A stretch of 64,000 bases of DNA, from the NCBI GenBank assembly GCA_902591665.1, contig CACJBO010000002.1, positions 1-64,000 on the forward strand. The letters are read 5' to 3'. The number at the start of each line of letters is the position of its first letter. The stretch's first letter is position 1. The translations under genes were made by a program, and so were the position numbers. This DNA comes from an uncultured SAR86 cluster bacterium (lineage in GTDB: Bacteria > Pseudomonadota > Gammaproteobacteria > Magnimaribacterales > D2472). This document shows, piece by piece, positions 47,917 to 55,880 of this stretch. The notes beneath the pieces were generated by a model. That model saw only the letters and a program-made list of their open reading frames with translations, was not told the DNA's origin and did no database searches.

Positions 47917-50136
47917 ATGGATAAACAGTATTACCCTGTAGAAATTGAAGAAAAATGGTCCAAGATTTGGGCTGAAAGAGTTATTTCTAATAAAGACTCT
48001 GAGGATTCTTTTTCTCAGGTAATACCACCTCCAAATGTAACCGGTACTCTTCATATGGGTCATAGTTTTCAATATGCCATTATGGATTTTTACACTAGGT
48101 ATAACCATATGGCTGGTAAGGATGCTCATTGGCAAGTTGGATCTGATCATGCTGGTATAGCTACTCAGATGGTTGTAGAAAATAATCTTGCAAAAAAAGA
48201 TATAACTAGAAATGAACTTGGAAGAGAGAAATTTCTTGATGAAGTTTGGTCATGGAAAGATTATTCAGAAGAAAAAATTACATCTCAAATTAAAAGACTT
48301 GGATGCTCGGTAGATTGGAATAAATATAGGTTTACCTTAGATGATGGATGCAACGAAGCAGTTATAAAAGCATTCGTTGAGTTACACAGAAAAGATAAAA
48401 TCTATAGGGGTTACAGGTTAGTTAATTGGGATCCATCCCTAAAAACTGCTGTTTCAGACCTTGAGGTAGTAAGGCAGGAAAAAGATGGCCTCCTTTGGCA
48501 TATTAAATATCCAATTGAAGATTCGGAAGAGTATTTAATAGTAGCAACAACAAGACCTGAAACTATGTTTGGAGATATGGCAGTTGCTGTTAATCCAAAT
48601 GATGATAGGTATAAAAATCTTATAGGTAAGAATATCGTTTTACCCTTTGTTGGAAGAAAGATACCTATATTAGCTGATGAGTATGTTGATATGGAATTTG
48701 GAACTGGTTGTCTAAAAATTACTCCAGGCCATGACTTTAACGACTATGAAATAGGTAAAAAATATTCACTTCATGAAGTAGATGGTGAGGTAAAGACTTC
48801 AGATATCGCAAGTGACTTTGAACCCATCAATATATTTAATGAAGATGCATGGTCAAATGAAAATGTACCTGAGCCATTTTCAAATCTCGATCGTTTTAAA
48901 GTTAGAAAGGCTGTATTAGAGAAGCTTAAAGAACTCAATCTTTTAGAAAAAGAAGAAAAACATCATGTAAGCGTACCCAGAGGTGAAAGATCTAATATTG
49001 TTATTGAGCCTAGATTAAGTCATCAATGGTATGTAAAAACGGAAGAAATGGCGGCAAGAGCTAATGAGGCTGTTAATAAGGGAGATATAAAATTTCATCC
49101 TGGCAATTGGGTTAAAACGTATTTTAATTGGATGAATAATATTGAGGACTGGTGCATCAGTAGACAAATATGGTGGGGTCACAGAATTCCAGCATGGTAT
49201 GACTCAGAAAATAATGTTTACGTTGGTCATAGTGAAAAAGAAGTTAGGCAATTTTATAAACTTGATGATCGAAAACTTTCTCAAGATGAAGACGTTTTAG
49301 ATACCTGGTTTTCTTCAAGTTTATGGCCTTTTGCGTCTTTGGGATGGCCAGAAAAAACTGAAGATTTTGAAAAGCATTTCCCAACCTCTTTGCTGGTTAC
49401 TGGGTTTGATATCATTTTTTTCTGGGTAGCAAGAATGATGATGATGAGCCTTGAGTTTACTGATCAAATCCCTTTTAAAGATGTCTATGTTACTGGCCTT
49501 ATAAGAGATGAAAATGGACAAAAGATGTCAAAATCTAAAGGCAATGTAATTGATCCGCTAGACTTAATTTATGGAATTTCTCAAGACGATTTAGTTGAAA
49601 AAAGAACTTCAAATCTCATGCAAGAAGGTATTGCTCAGAAGATTGAAAGAAAGACAAGAAATCAATTTCCAAAAGGTATTGATTCATACGGAACAGATGC
49701 TTTAAGAATGACATTTTATTCTCTAGCAACTCACACTAAAGATATAAGCTTTGAGATGGGTAGGCTTAAAGGATACAGAAACTTCTGTACTAAAGTCTGG
49801 AATGCAGCAAGATTTATCAACGGCTATCCAGTTGGAAACGATTCATTTCAATCAGCTAATAAAACTGATGATTGGATATACGAAGAGTTTGATAAATCAA
49901 AAAAACAAATCGAGAAAAATATTAAGGACTATAGATTAGACTATGCTATTAACGAAGTTTATGAGTTTTTCTGGAGTAAATTTTGTGATGTCTATATAGA
50001 GGAATGCAAAAAAAGTGGGGAGACAAATAATCTAAGGCCTCTTTTAAAAGAAATACTAATTATGATGCACCCTTTTGCACCATTCATAACAGAAGAGATT
50101 CACAGTTTATTATTTAATAGTTCTATCATTAAGTAA
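47917..50136 (+). CDS. valS: Valyl-tRNA synthetase, C-terminally shortened
   Basis: Class I aminoacyl-tRNA synthetase charging tRNAVal. HIGH motif as H46-M-G-H49 (VTGTLHMGHSF), CP1 editing domain with ATTRPETMFGDMAVAVNP and GTGCLKITPGHDFNDYE, then EDVLDTWFSSSLWPF and KMSKS at 536-540. The 739 residues end at HPFAPFITEEIHSLLFNSSIIK, about where E. coli ValRS (951) still has ~190 more residues overall, some in internal insertions. The end of the anticodon-binding domain and the entire C-terminal coiled-coil arm are absent. The stop is clean and the next gene starts 8 bases later, so no frameshift is evident. Confidence 0.95.
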   Translation: MDKQYYPVEIEEKWSKIWAERVISNKDSEDSFSQVIPPPNVTGTLHMGHSFQYAIMDFYTRYNHMAGKDAHWQVGSDHAGIATQMVVENNLAKKDITRNELGREKFLDEVWSWKDYSEEKITSQIKRLGCSVDWNKYRFTLDDGCNEAVIKAFVELHRKDKIYRGYRLVNWDPSLKTAVSDLEVVRQEKDGLLWHIKYPIEDSEEYLIVATTRPETMFGDMAVAVNPNDDRYKNLIGKNIVLPFVGRKIPILADEYVDMEFGTGCLKITPGHDFNDYEIGKKYSLHEVDGEVKTSDIASDFEPINIFNEDAWSNENVPEPFSNLDRFKVRKAVLEKLKELNLLEKEEKHHVSVPRGERSNIVIEPRLSHQWYVKTEEMAARANEAVNKGDIKFHPGNWVKTYFNWMNNIEDWCISRQIWWGHRIPAWYDSENNVYVGHSEKEVRQFYKLDDRKLSQDEDVLDTWFSSSLWPFASLGWPEKTEDFEKHFPTSLLVTGFDIIFFWVARMMMMSLEFTDQIPFKDVYVTGLIRDENGQKMSKSKGNVIDPLDLIYGISQDDLVEKRTSNLMQEGIAQKIERKTRNQFPKGIDSYGTDALRMTFYSLATHTKDISFEMGRLKGYRNFCTKVWNAARFINGYPVGNDSFQSANKTDDWIYEEFDKSKKQIEKNIKDYRLDYAINEVYEFFWSKFCDVYIEECKKSGETNNLRPLLKEILIMMHPFAPFITEEIHSLLFNSSIIK

Positions 50137-50143
50137 TTAGTTT

Positions 50144-50818
50144 ATGGAATCCCTGGAGTACGTATTACTATATTTATTGCTACTCTTTCCAGTAGTTGAT
50201 TTAGTCTTAGAAAAATATAAATTCAAGACTAAAAGTTCAGAATATATAAAAACATCTCTAATATTGTGGGCCGTAACAGGTTTTTTACTATTCTGTTTTT
50301 ATCAAGGTGCATTAAGTGTTAAGCCTCCCCTGATTTTGCCAGCAACTGATTGGAAAACTTATTTATCAATATCTATATTTTTTGCATGTTTTGTGTATAT
50401 CAAATATGTGATTTTCTCTATCAAAAACAATGAAAATATTAAGCTTGGTGTCTTAAATACTTTAAAAAAAAATAACTCACTAATTGATATATTGCCTGAG
50501 TCTCATAAGGAATATTTATTATTCACATTACTTGTATCCGTTTCGGCTGGAATATGCGAAGAGTTAATTTTTCGCTGGTTTCTTTATAGCTATATTGAAC
50601 TTCAATCTGATTGGGTGATAGCAGTTATTTGTAGTAGCTTTATTTTTGGCCTTTGGCATCTTTATTTAGGTTGGGAACATGTTATTAAAACGGCTTTAGT
50701 AGGTGTTTTGCTATGTGGAATATATTTATACTTCGAAAGTATATTAGTGGCTATAATTGCTCACATATTTATGGATGTATATTCTGGAACAATTGCCTAC
50801 TACGCAAGAAAAACATGA
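50144..50818 (+). CDS. CPBP (CAAX-like) intramembrane protease
   Basis: 224-residue membrane protein with about seven hydrophobic segments. The CPBP/Abi active-site set is clear: EExxxR in GICEELIFRWFLY, FxxxH in FIFGLWHLYLG, and HxxxD in IAHIFMDVYSG near the C-terminus. Bacterial members act as intramembrane glutamic proteases or in surface-protein and bacteriocin systems; the substrate here is unknown. It starts 8 bases after the truncated valS stop and overlaps the following hydrolase by 4 bases (ATGA), suggesting the pair act together. Confidence 0.88.
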   Translation: MESLEYVLLYLLLLFPVVDLVLEKYKFKTKSSEYIKTSLILWAVTGFLLFCFYQGALSVKPPLILPATDWKTYLSISIFFACFVYIKYVIFSIKNNENIKLGVLNTLKKNNSLIDILPESHKEYLLFTLLVSVSAGICEELIFRWFLYSYIELQSDWVIAVICSSFIFGLWHLYLGWEHVIKTALVGVLLCGIYLYFESILVAIIAHIFMDVYSGTIAYYARKT

Positions 50819-51759
50819 TAAATTTATTAAAGAATGGTTTATTTAATACTCTTGTGGCATCAAGTCCTTTAAGAGAAAGACAGCAAAAACCTTTACGTAA
50901 AAAACTTAATAAAGTCTCCTCCAAAAAGATTTTTACATCATCTAATGCTCAGTCAATCGAAATATTCGAAACAGATTTTTATAAAAAGAAAGTAATATTT
51001 TTTCCTGGGTGGCTGGGTCATAAAGATTCTAAATATTTAATTCCTTTGGCTCATCTTTTGCATACTAATAATTTCGATATTATAAGAATCCATCCTCTCG
51101 ACCATGGTAATACAGAGCACCTAAATAAAGATTTTTTTAGGGCTACCGATATTCAGACGTTGATTGAAGCGGTAAAATTTATTGGCAATAAATATCAAGA
51201 CAGCGAAATACACTTAATTGGTTTTTCGCTTGGCGGCAATATCTCATTAAGAATATCTGCTTCTGACTCAATCGACTTTTTAAAAAGTACTATTGTTCTA
51301 TCTCCAGTAATTGATCCTGAGATTTCAATGCTTACTATGGATAACACTGCTTGGATTTTAAAGAAATATTTTATTGATAAATGGCGAAGAACATTAAGAA
51401 GAAAAATTAGATTCCATAATATTGCTAATGCGGAAGAGGCATTAAAATATAAAAGTCTTGAAGAGATGACAGAATTTTTTACAAAAAATTTTTCACCACA
51501 CAACAACGTGAAAGAGCTTTTTTCTGGGTATGCCATAACACAGAATACTTTAAATCAGATAAAACATAACACACTCATTTACTCATCTATTGATGATCCT
51601 TGCGTTCCTATTAGACCTCTTCAAGAACTTGTTCAAACCGATTATGTAAAATTTAAACCTCAACAACACGGAGGCCATTGTGGTTTTATAGATGATTTCA
51701 AGTTTTCATCTTCTGTATATGATGAGATAGTAAGTAAGCTAGATAAAGATAGAATCTAA
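50815..51759 (+). CDS. Alpha/beta hydrolase, YheT-like
   Basis: 314 residues from the ATG at 50815, which overlaps the protease stop; the longer open frame reads through the protease gene and is not used. Nucleophile elbow GFSLGGN (Ser138), the oxyanion region FFPGWLGHKDSKYL, an acid in SIDDPCVPI and a His in QHGGHCGF complete a Ser-Asp-His triad. A HPLDHGNTEH segment resembles the YheT/AB-hydrolase-4 group, whose substrates are thought to be esters or lipids. Its stop overlaps that of the convergent acetyltransferase in CTAA (51756-51759). Specific function unknown. Confidence 0.85.
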   Translation: MINLLKNGLFNTLVASSPLRERQQKPLRKKLNKVSSKKIFTSSNAQSIEIFETDFYKKKVIFFPGWLGHKDSKYLIPLAHLLHTNNFDIIRIHPLDHGNTEHLNKDFFRATDIQTLIEAVKFIGNKYQDSEIHLIGFSLGGNISLRISASDSIDFLKSTIVLSPVIDPEISMLTMDNTAWILKKYFIDKWRRTLRRKIRFHNIANAEEALKYKSLEEMTEFFTKNFSPHNNVKELFSGYAITQNTLNQIKHNTLIYSSIDDPCVPIRPLQELVQTDYVKFKPQQHGGHCGFIDDFKFSSSVYDEIVSKLDKDRI

Positions 51760-52223
51760 TTTTGTTTTGGAGGAAGGTACATCTGGATATGATCAATGTC
51801 ATCTTCTAGATAAACCTCACCTCTAGCTGTAAATCCAAGTTCAACATAAAAATGTTCTAGCCTATGTTGAGCTGAAATAACAATTTCATGATCAGGATAT
51901 TCTTTTGATAAAAAGTTTACCCCTTCTTTTGTAATTTCTTTTCCAATACCAAGGCCTCTTGAATTTATTTCTGTGACTATTCTCCCTAGTGAAGAACCTT
52001 CGTATTTTATTCCTGGTCTAAAGGCTCTAAGATACCCAATTAAATCATTATCTTTATATGCCAATAAATGGAATGCATCTTGATCGTTGTAGTCTGCATC
52101 TATGTATGGACAATCTTGCTCAACAATAAATACTTTTTGTCTCAAGTGAATCATTGCATATAGCTCGTCTGAAGACAGCTCAGCAAATCTTTTCCAAATA
52201 TATTTAACTTTAGTGTTCGTCAT
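51756..52223 (-). CDS. GNAT-family acetyltransferase, ElaA-like
   Basis: 155 residues of the GNAT fold. The N-terminal IWKRFAELSSDELYAMIHLRQKVFIVEQDCPYIDADYNDQD pattern is the ElaA signature: LRQ-VF-VEQ-CPY followed by D-D-D (given here only in outline). The acetyl-CoA binding region is SLGRIVTEINSRGLGIGKEI. Acetyl-CoA-dependent N-acyltransferase of unknown substrate. It lies alone between the convergent hydrolase and a divergent glutathione peroxidase. Confidence 0.88.
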   Translation of the reverse strand: MTNTKVKYIWKRFAELSSDELYAMIHLRQKVFIVEQDCPYIDADYNDQDAFHLLAYKDNDLIGYLRAFRPGIKYEGSSLGRIVTEINSRGLGIGKEITKEGVNFLSKEYPDHEIVISAQHRLEHFYVELGFTARGEVYLEDDIDHIQMYLPPKQN

Positions 52224-52297
52224 AACTTATTCTCAATAAATAATTATATAGATGCTTCAGGATAAGGTCATTTTAAGATTTGTATCTCTTTTTTGTA

Positions 52298-52303
52298 TAT
52301 AAT
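52298..52303 (+). promoter_or_regulatory. -10 box of the glutathione peroxidase gene
   Basis: A perfect TATAAT lies 48 bases before the ATG at 52352. The best -35 is weak (TTAAGA, 19-base spacer). An AAAGGA site precedes the start codon. The 128-base gap to the divergent acetyltransferase otherwise holds only AT-rich sequence. Confidence 0.45.
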
Positions 52304-52351
52304 CATATTTTTTAAAATCACATTTTTTAATCAAAACAAAGGAACCCAAAA

Positions 52352-52834
52352 ATGAAAACAGTTTATGACTTTAATGTTAAAGATGCAGATTTAAATGAAG
52401 TATCTCTTAGTGAGTATCAAGATAAAGTTCTCTTGGTTGTAAATGTTGCTAGTCAATGCGGACTTACACCTCAATATAAAGGCCTTCAAGAATTATATGA
52501 AAAATATAATTCTAATGGTTTAGAAATCCTTGGGTTTCCTTGTAACCAATTTAAAGGTCAAGAACCTGGTACTAATGAAGAAATTCAATTTTTCTGTACT
52601 GAAAAATATAATGTGAGTTTTAAAATTTTCGACAAGATTGATGTTAATGGTTCAAATGCGGACCCCTTTTATGATTTTCTTAAAAATGAGCAACCTGGTG
52701 TTCTCGGCACAAAAAATATCAAATGGAATTTTTCAAAATTCTTAGTTAATAAGGATGGAAAGGTTGTTAAGAGATATTCTCCAACAACTAAGCCTGAAGA
52801 TATTGAATCAGATATTGAAAATCTTCTTAGCTAA
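52352..52834 (+). CDS. Glutathione peroxidase family protein (Cys type)
   Basis: Thiol peroxidase that reduces H2O2 or lipid hydroperoxides using glutathione or, more often in bacteria, thioredoxin. 160 residues. Peroxidatic Cys36 in NVASQCGLTPQYKGLQELY, glutamine in LGFPCNQFKGQEPG, and tryptophan in IKWNFSKFLV form the family triad; PCNQ supplies the resolving-cysteine position of thioredoxin-type members. It is cytoplasmic, with no signal peptide. A small membrane-protein gene follows after 6 bases. Confidence 0.94.
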   Translation: MKTVYDFNVKDADLNEVSLSEYQDKVLLVVNVASQCGLTPQYKGLQELYEKYNSNGLEILGFPCNQFKGQEPGTNEEIQFFCTEKYNVSFKIFDKIDVNGSNADPFYDFLKNEQPGVLGTKNIKWNFSKFLVNKDGKVVKRYSPTTKPEDIESDIENLLS

Positions 52835-52840
52835 TTATTA

Positions 52841-53326
52841 ATGGATATATCCTTCATTGGTTGGATTCATACTTTAATAGCTATTTTAGCAATAGGCTCA
52901 GGAGCATATTCTTTAAAAAAGCATACAATCATTGAAACTAAAAATTTTTCAGCAAAAGTCTTCGTTGTTACAACTATTATTGCTGCAGTAACTGCCCTAT
53001 TGATATATAAGCGTGGGTTTGGTGTGGGGCACTTATTGGCAATAGTTACACTCTTAGCCGTGATATTTGGATACATTAATGAGAAGGGTCTATTTTTTGG
53101 ATTCCTTGCACCCTACTTGCAAACCATCAGCTATTCTGCGCTTTTTTTATTCCATATGGTTCCTGGTATAACGGAAGTTTTAAGAAGATTTCCACCAGAT
53201 AACCCAATTGTCATAGATTCAAACGTAGATCATCCAATTCTAATAAGCTTTTACATAACATTTTTTATCTCATATTTGATAATCGTCACAAATCAAATTA
53301 TGTGGTTAAAAAAAAGAAATGGTTAA
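52841..53326 (+). CDS. Small integral membrane protein (possibly DUF2306-like)
   Basis: 161 residues with about four membrane helices (roughly 5-22, 38-56, 62-80, 130-150). It starts DISFIGWIHTLIAILAIGSGAYSL, and a second segment GFGVGHLLAIVTLLAVIFGY is reminiscent of the DUF2306 family with conserved histidines in helices, though I am not certain. No catalytic motif is evident. It is co-directional with and 6 bases behind the glutathione peroxidase, so a redox or membrane-stress link is possible by context only. Its stop overlaps that of rimI in TTAA. Confidence 0.65.
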   Translation: MDISFIGWIHTLIAILAIGSGAYSLKKHTIIETKNFSAKVFVVTTIIAAVTALLIYKRGFGVGHLLAIVTLLAVIFGYINEKGLFFGFLAPYLQTISYSALFLFHMVPGITEVLRRFPPDNPIVIDSNVDHPILISFYITFFISYLIIVTNQIMWLKKRNG

Positions 53327-53757
53327 ATTGAGAGTGACATTAACAAGGCATCTTCTGAATTGTCTGTATAGTAATTATTCCTAATGGCATCTTTACTAAA
53401 ACCAAACTTTTCATAAAAATTAATAGCCTTTTCGTTGCTTACTCTTACTTCAAGGAATATCTTTTTATAGTTCATGACTTTGCATTGGTCTAGCATACTT
53501 TTGAGAAGCAAAGTTCCAATACCCTTTGATTGCATTTCATTTCTTACTGAAATACTTAATATATGGGCTTCTGGGCTAATTGGTGAAAAGATAATAAATC
53601 CAATCATTAGATTATCTTTCTTGCAAATTAGACCCTTATGGCCAACCTCAAAAGATGATAAAAAAGTTTCATGTTTCCAAGGACTAGGATTAACTTCAAG
53701 CTCTATCTTGTAGGCTTCTTCTAAATCATTTAAACCCATCAAGGAAATCTTATACAT
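53323..53757 (-). CDS. rimI: Ribosomal protein S18-alanine N-acetyltransferase RimI
   Basis: GNAT acetyltransferase that acetylates the N-terminal alanine of ribosomal protein S18. 144 residues. Characteristic segments are NPSPWKHETFLSSFEVGHKGLICKK at the N-terminus (outline P-W-F), ILSISVRNEMQSKGIGTLLLK for acetyl-CoA binding, and LEVRVSNEKAINFYEKFGFSK. It lies directly downstream of the holD-like gene (3-base gap), the E. coli holD-rimI arrangement, which supports the identity of both. Confidence 0.92.
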   Translation of the reverse strand: MYKISLMGLNDLEEAYKIELEVNPSPWKHETFLSSFEVGHKGLICKKDNLMIGFIIFSPISPEAHILSISVRNEMQSKGIGTLLLKSMLDQCKVMNYKKIFLEVRVSNEKAINFYEKFGFSKDAIRNNYYTDNSEDALLMSLSI

Positions 53758-53760
53758 AAA

Positions 53761-54192
53761 TTACTTTAAAATAATCTCTTTAAGCTTTTTCCATAAAATC
53801 TTCTTTGACTCTGTATCAGAAATCATTTTGTTGAGTGAAGATGATTGGACAAAAGGTATTGATGAATCAAGGGTACTAATGTCAGGTATAAAACTAATTA
53901 TGCCTTTAATATCTTTCATCGCTAAAATAATTTTTTTTGCATCTTCAATATTAAATTTATTTTGAATTGTATCTTCGTTAACAGAATTAACTGCATCAAC
54001 AATGGCATTAAGGAGCTTTGCCTCATCTTCACTTAAATCATCATATGATTGCTCAAGTAATGTTAGAATATTTCCTTTTTGGTAGCTAAAAATTGTTTTT
54101 GAGAGGTCTGATTGCTGCTTTGAACGAAGTTCATACCTGGTAATACCCATCTCTTTAAGAATTAAGTTTGTTTTAATACTTGGAGTTATCAT
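53761..54192 (-). CDS. holD: Divergent DNA polymerase III psi subunit (HolD)
   Basis: 143-residue protein not recognisable from strong motifs. Two ends match HolD: the N-terminal LILKEMGITRYELRSK corresponds to the E. coli LQQLGITQWSLRRP stretch, and the C-terminal KKILWKKLKEII corresponds to RAALWQQI. Psi binds the clamp-loader tau/gamma subunits and, through chi, links to single-strand binding protein. Position just before rimI is decisive. HolD is poorly conserved, so this is a family-plus-context call. The central ~100 residues differ greatly from E. coli. Confidence 0.75.
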   Translation of the reverse strand: MITPSIKTNLILKEMGITRYELRSKQQSDLSKTIFSYQKGNILTLLEQSYDDLSEDEAKLLNAIVDAVNSVNEDTIQNKFNIEDAKKIILAMKDIKGIISFIPDISTLDSSIPFVQSSSLNKMISDTESKKILWKKLKEIILK

Positions 54193-54224
54193 AGAAAGAA
54201 AATATTAACATTTACAGATAAAAA

Positions 54225-55877
54225 ATGGATAATCCAGTAAATAAATATAAAGCTTTTAAGCCCATTAATCTTAAAGATAGGCAATGGCCTTCAAAAGTAA
54301 TAAATCAAGCGCCTACATGGTGTTCTGTTGATCTTAGAGATGGCAATCAGGCATTGATTGAGCCAATGGGCTCTGAAAGAAAAGACAGAATGTTTACTTT
54401 GCTATGCAAACTAGGGTTTAAAGAAATTGAAGTTGGCTTTCCTTCTGCATCACAAACTGACTTTGATTTTGTAAGATCTCTAATAGAGGATAAAAAAATT
54501 CCTTCTGATGTAAACATTCAGGTTCTAACCCAGTCTAGGAATGAATTAATTGAAAGAACTTTTGAATCTCTTAAAGGCATTCCAAGAGCTATTGTTCATT
54601 TTTATAATTCGACATCTACCCTTCAGAGAAAAGTTGTTTTTAATCAAGATAAAGAAGGTATTAAAGAGATTGCAATTAATGGTGCATTGAAAATAAAGGA
54701 ATTGGCTTTAGCAAATCCTGATACCGACTGGAGTTTTGAATATTCACCTGAAAGCTTTACTGGAACCGAACTAGATTATGCCGCAGAAGTCTGTGATGCA
54801 GTTGTAGATATTCTAAAAGAGGTTTCAAAACATAAAATCATAATAAACCTTCCTGCAACTGTAGAAATGTCAACACCAAATATATACGGTGATCAGATTG
54901 AATGGATGGATAAGAACTTAAAAAATCGTAAATATATCTCTCTAAGTCTCCATCCTCATAATGATAGAGGTACAGCTGTTGCAGCATCTGAGTTTGGACT
55001 CATGGCTGGTGCGGATAGAGTTGAAGGCACTTTGTTTGGAAACGGTGAAAGAACTGGAAATGTAGACATAGTCACGATAGCTTTGAATATGCTTACTCAA
55101 GGAATTGATCCGCAGCTAGACTTTTCAAACATAAATTCAGTTATGAGAGAGGTTGAGTATTGTAATCAGCTGCCAGTGCATCCAAGACATCCATACGCAG
55201 GAGACCTAGTTTTTACAGCATTTTCAGGATCCCATCAGGATGCAATAAAAAAGGGTTTCCAAGCTATGAAACAAAGCAATGATCCTGAGTGGGCTGTCCC
55301 ATATTTACCGATTGATCCAGCTGACCTAGGAAGAAGTTATGAGGCTGTTGTTCGTATAAACTCTCAATCTGGAAAAGGTGGTGTTGCATTTCTTTTAGAA
55401 AAAGACCACGGGGTATCTCTTCCAAGAAGACTTCAAATTAGCATGAGTCAAAAAATACAAAAACTTGCAGATGAAACAGGTAAAGAAATTAGTAGTCCTG
55501 AAATATGGGAAATATTTGAGACAAACTTTTTAAAACCAAAAAATAATTTTGCATATCAAAGCCATACTTCATCAACTAAAGATGACGTTAACGAGTTAGA
55601 AGTAAAGATGATTATGAATACAGAAGAAGTCACTGTATCTGGAACTGGGAATGGGCCAATAGATTCATTTGTTAATGGTCTGTCCAAAGAATTAGGTATC
55701 AATATAAAAATTTCTGACTATCATCAATCCGCAATCTCATCAGGTTCTGATGCTCAGGCTGCAGCGTATATTGAGCTTGAGAAAGATGGACAGACAAGAT
55801 GGGGAGTTGGAATAAATCCAAATACTACAAGAGCCTCATTTGAAGCTATTATCGTAGGGCTAAGTAAAATCCTATAA
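54225..55877 (+). CDS. leuA: 2-isopropylmalate synthase (long LeuA2 type)
   Basis: Condenses acetyl-CoA with 2-ketoisovalerate, the first step of leucine synthesis. 550 residues. TIM-barrel catalytic region with WCSVDLRDGNQALIEPMG, EIEVGFPSASQTDFDFVR, the metal-binding HxH in SLHPHNDRGTAVAA, and FGNGERTGNVDIVT; the C-terminal leucine-sensing domain begins around residue 440. This is the LeuA2 subtype known from Actinobacteria and yeast and some Gammaproteobacteria, not the 523-residue E. coli form. It starts 32 bases from the divergent holD. Confidence 0.95.
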   Translation: MDNPVNKYKAFKPINLKDRQWPSKVINQAPTWCSVDLRDGNQALIEPMGSERKDRMFTLLCKLGFKEIEVGFPSASQTDFDFVRSLIEDKKIPSDVNIQVLTQSRNELIERTFESLKGIPRAIVHFYNSTSTLQRKVVFNQDKEGIKEIAINGALKIKELALANPDTDWSFEYSPESFTGTELDYAAEVCDAVVDILKEVSKHKIIINLPATVEMSTPNIYGDQIEWMDKNLKNRKYISLSLHPHNDRGTAVAASEFGLMAGADRVEGTLFGNGERTGNVDIVTIALNMLTQGIDPQLDFSNINSVMREVEYCNQLPVHPRHPYAGDLVFTAFSGSHQDAIKKGFQAMKQSNDPEWAVPYLPIDPADLGRSYEAVVRINSQSGKGGVAFLLEKDHGVSLPRRLQISMSQKIQKLADETGKEISSPEIWEIFETNFLKPKNNFAYQSHTSSTKDDVNELEVKMIMNTEEVTVSGTGNGPIDSFVNGLSKELGINIKISDYHQSAISSGSDAQAAAYIELEKDGQTRWGVGINPNTTRASFEAIIVGLSKIL

Positions 55878-55880
55878 AAA

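Noticed and set aside
50100..50160. Frameshift at the 3' end of valS
   Set aside because: No continuation of the ValRS tail was seen in the frames after the stop; the next gene is a complete CPBP protease with its own start. The truncation appears genuine.
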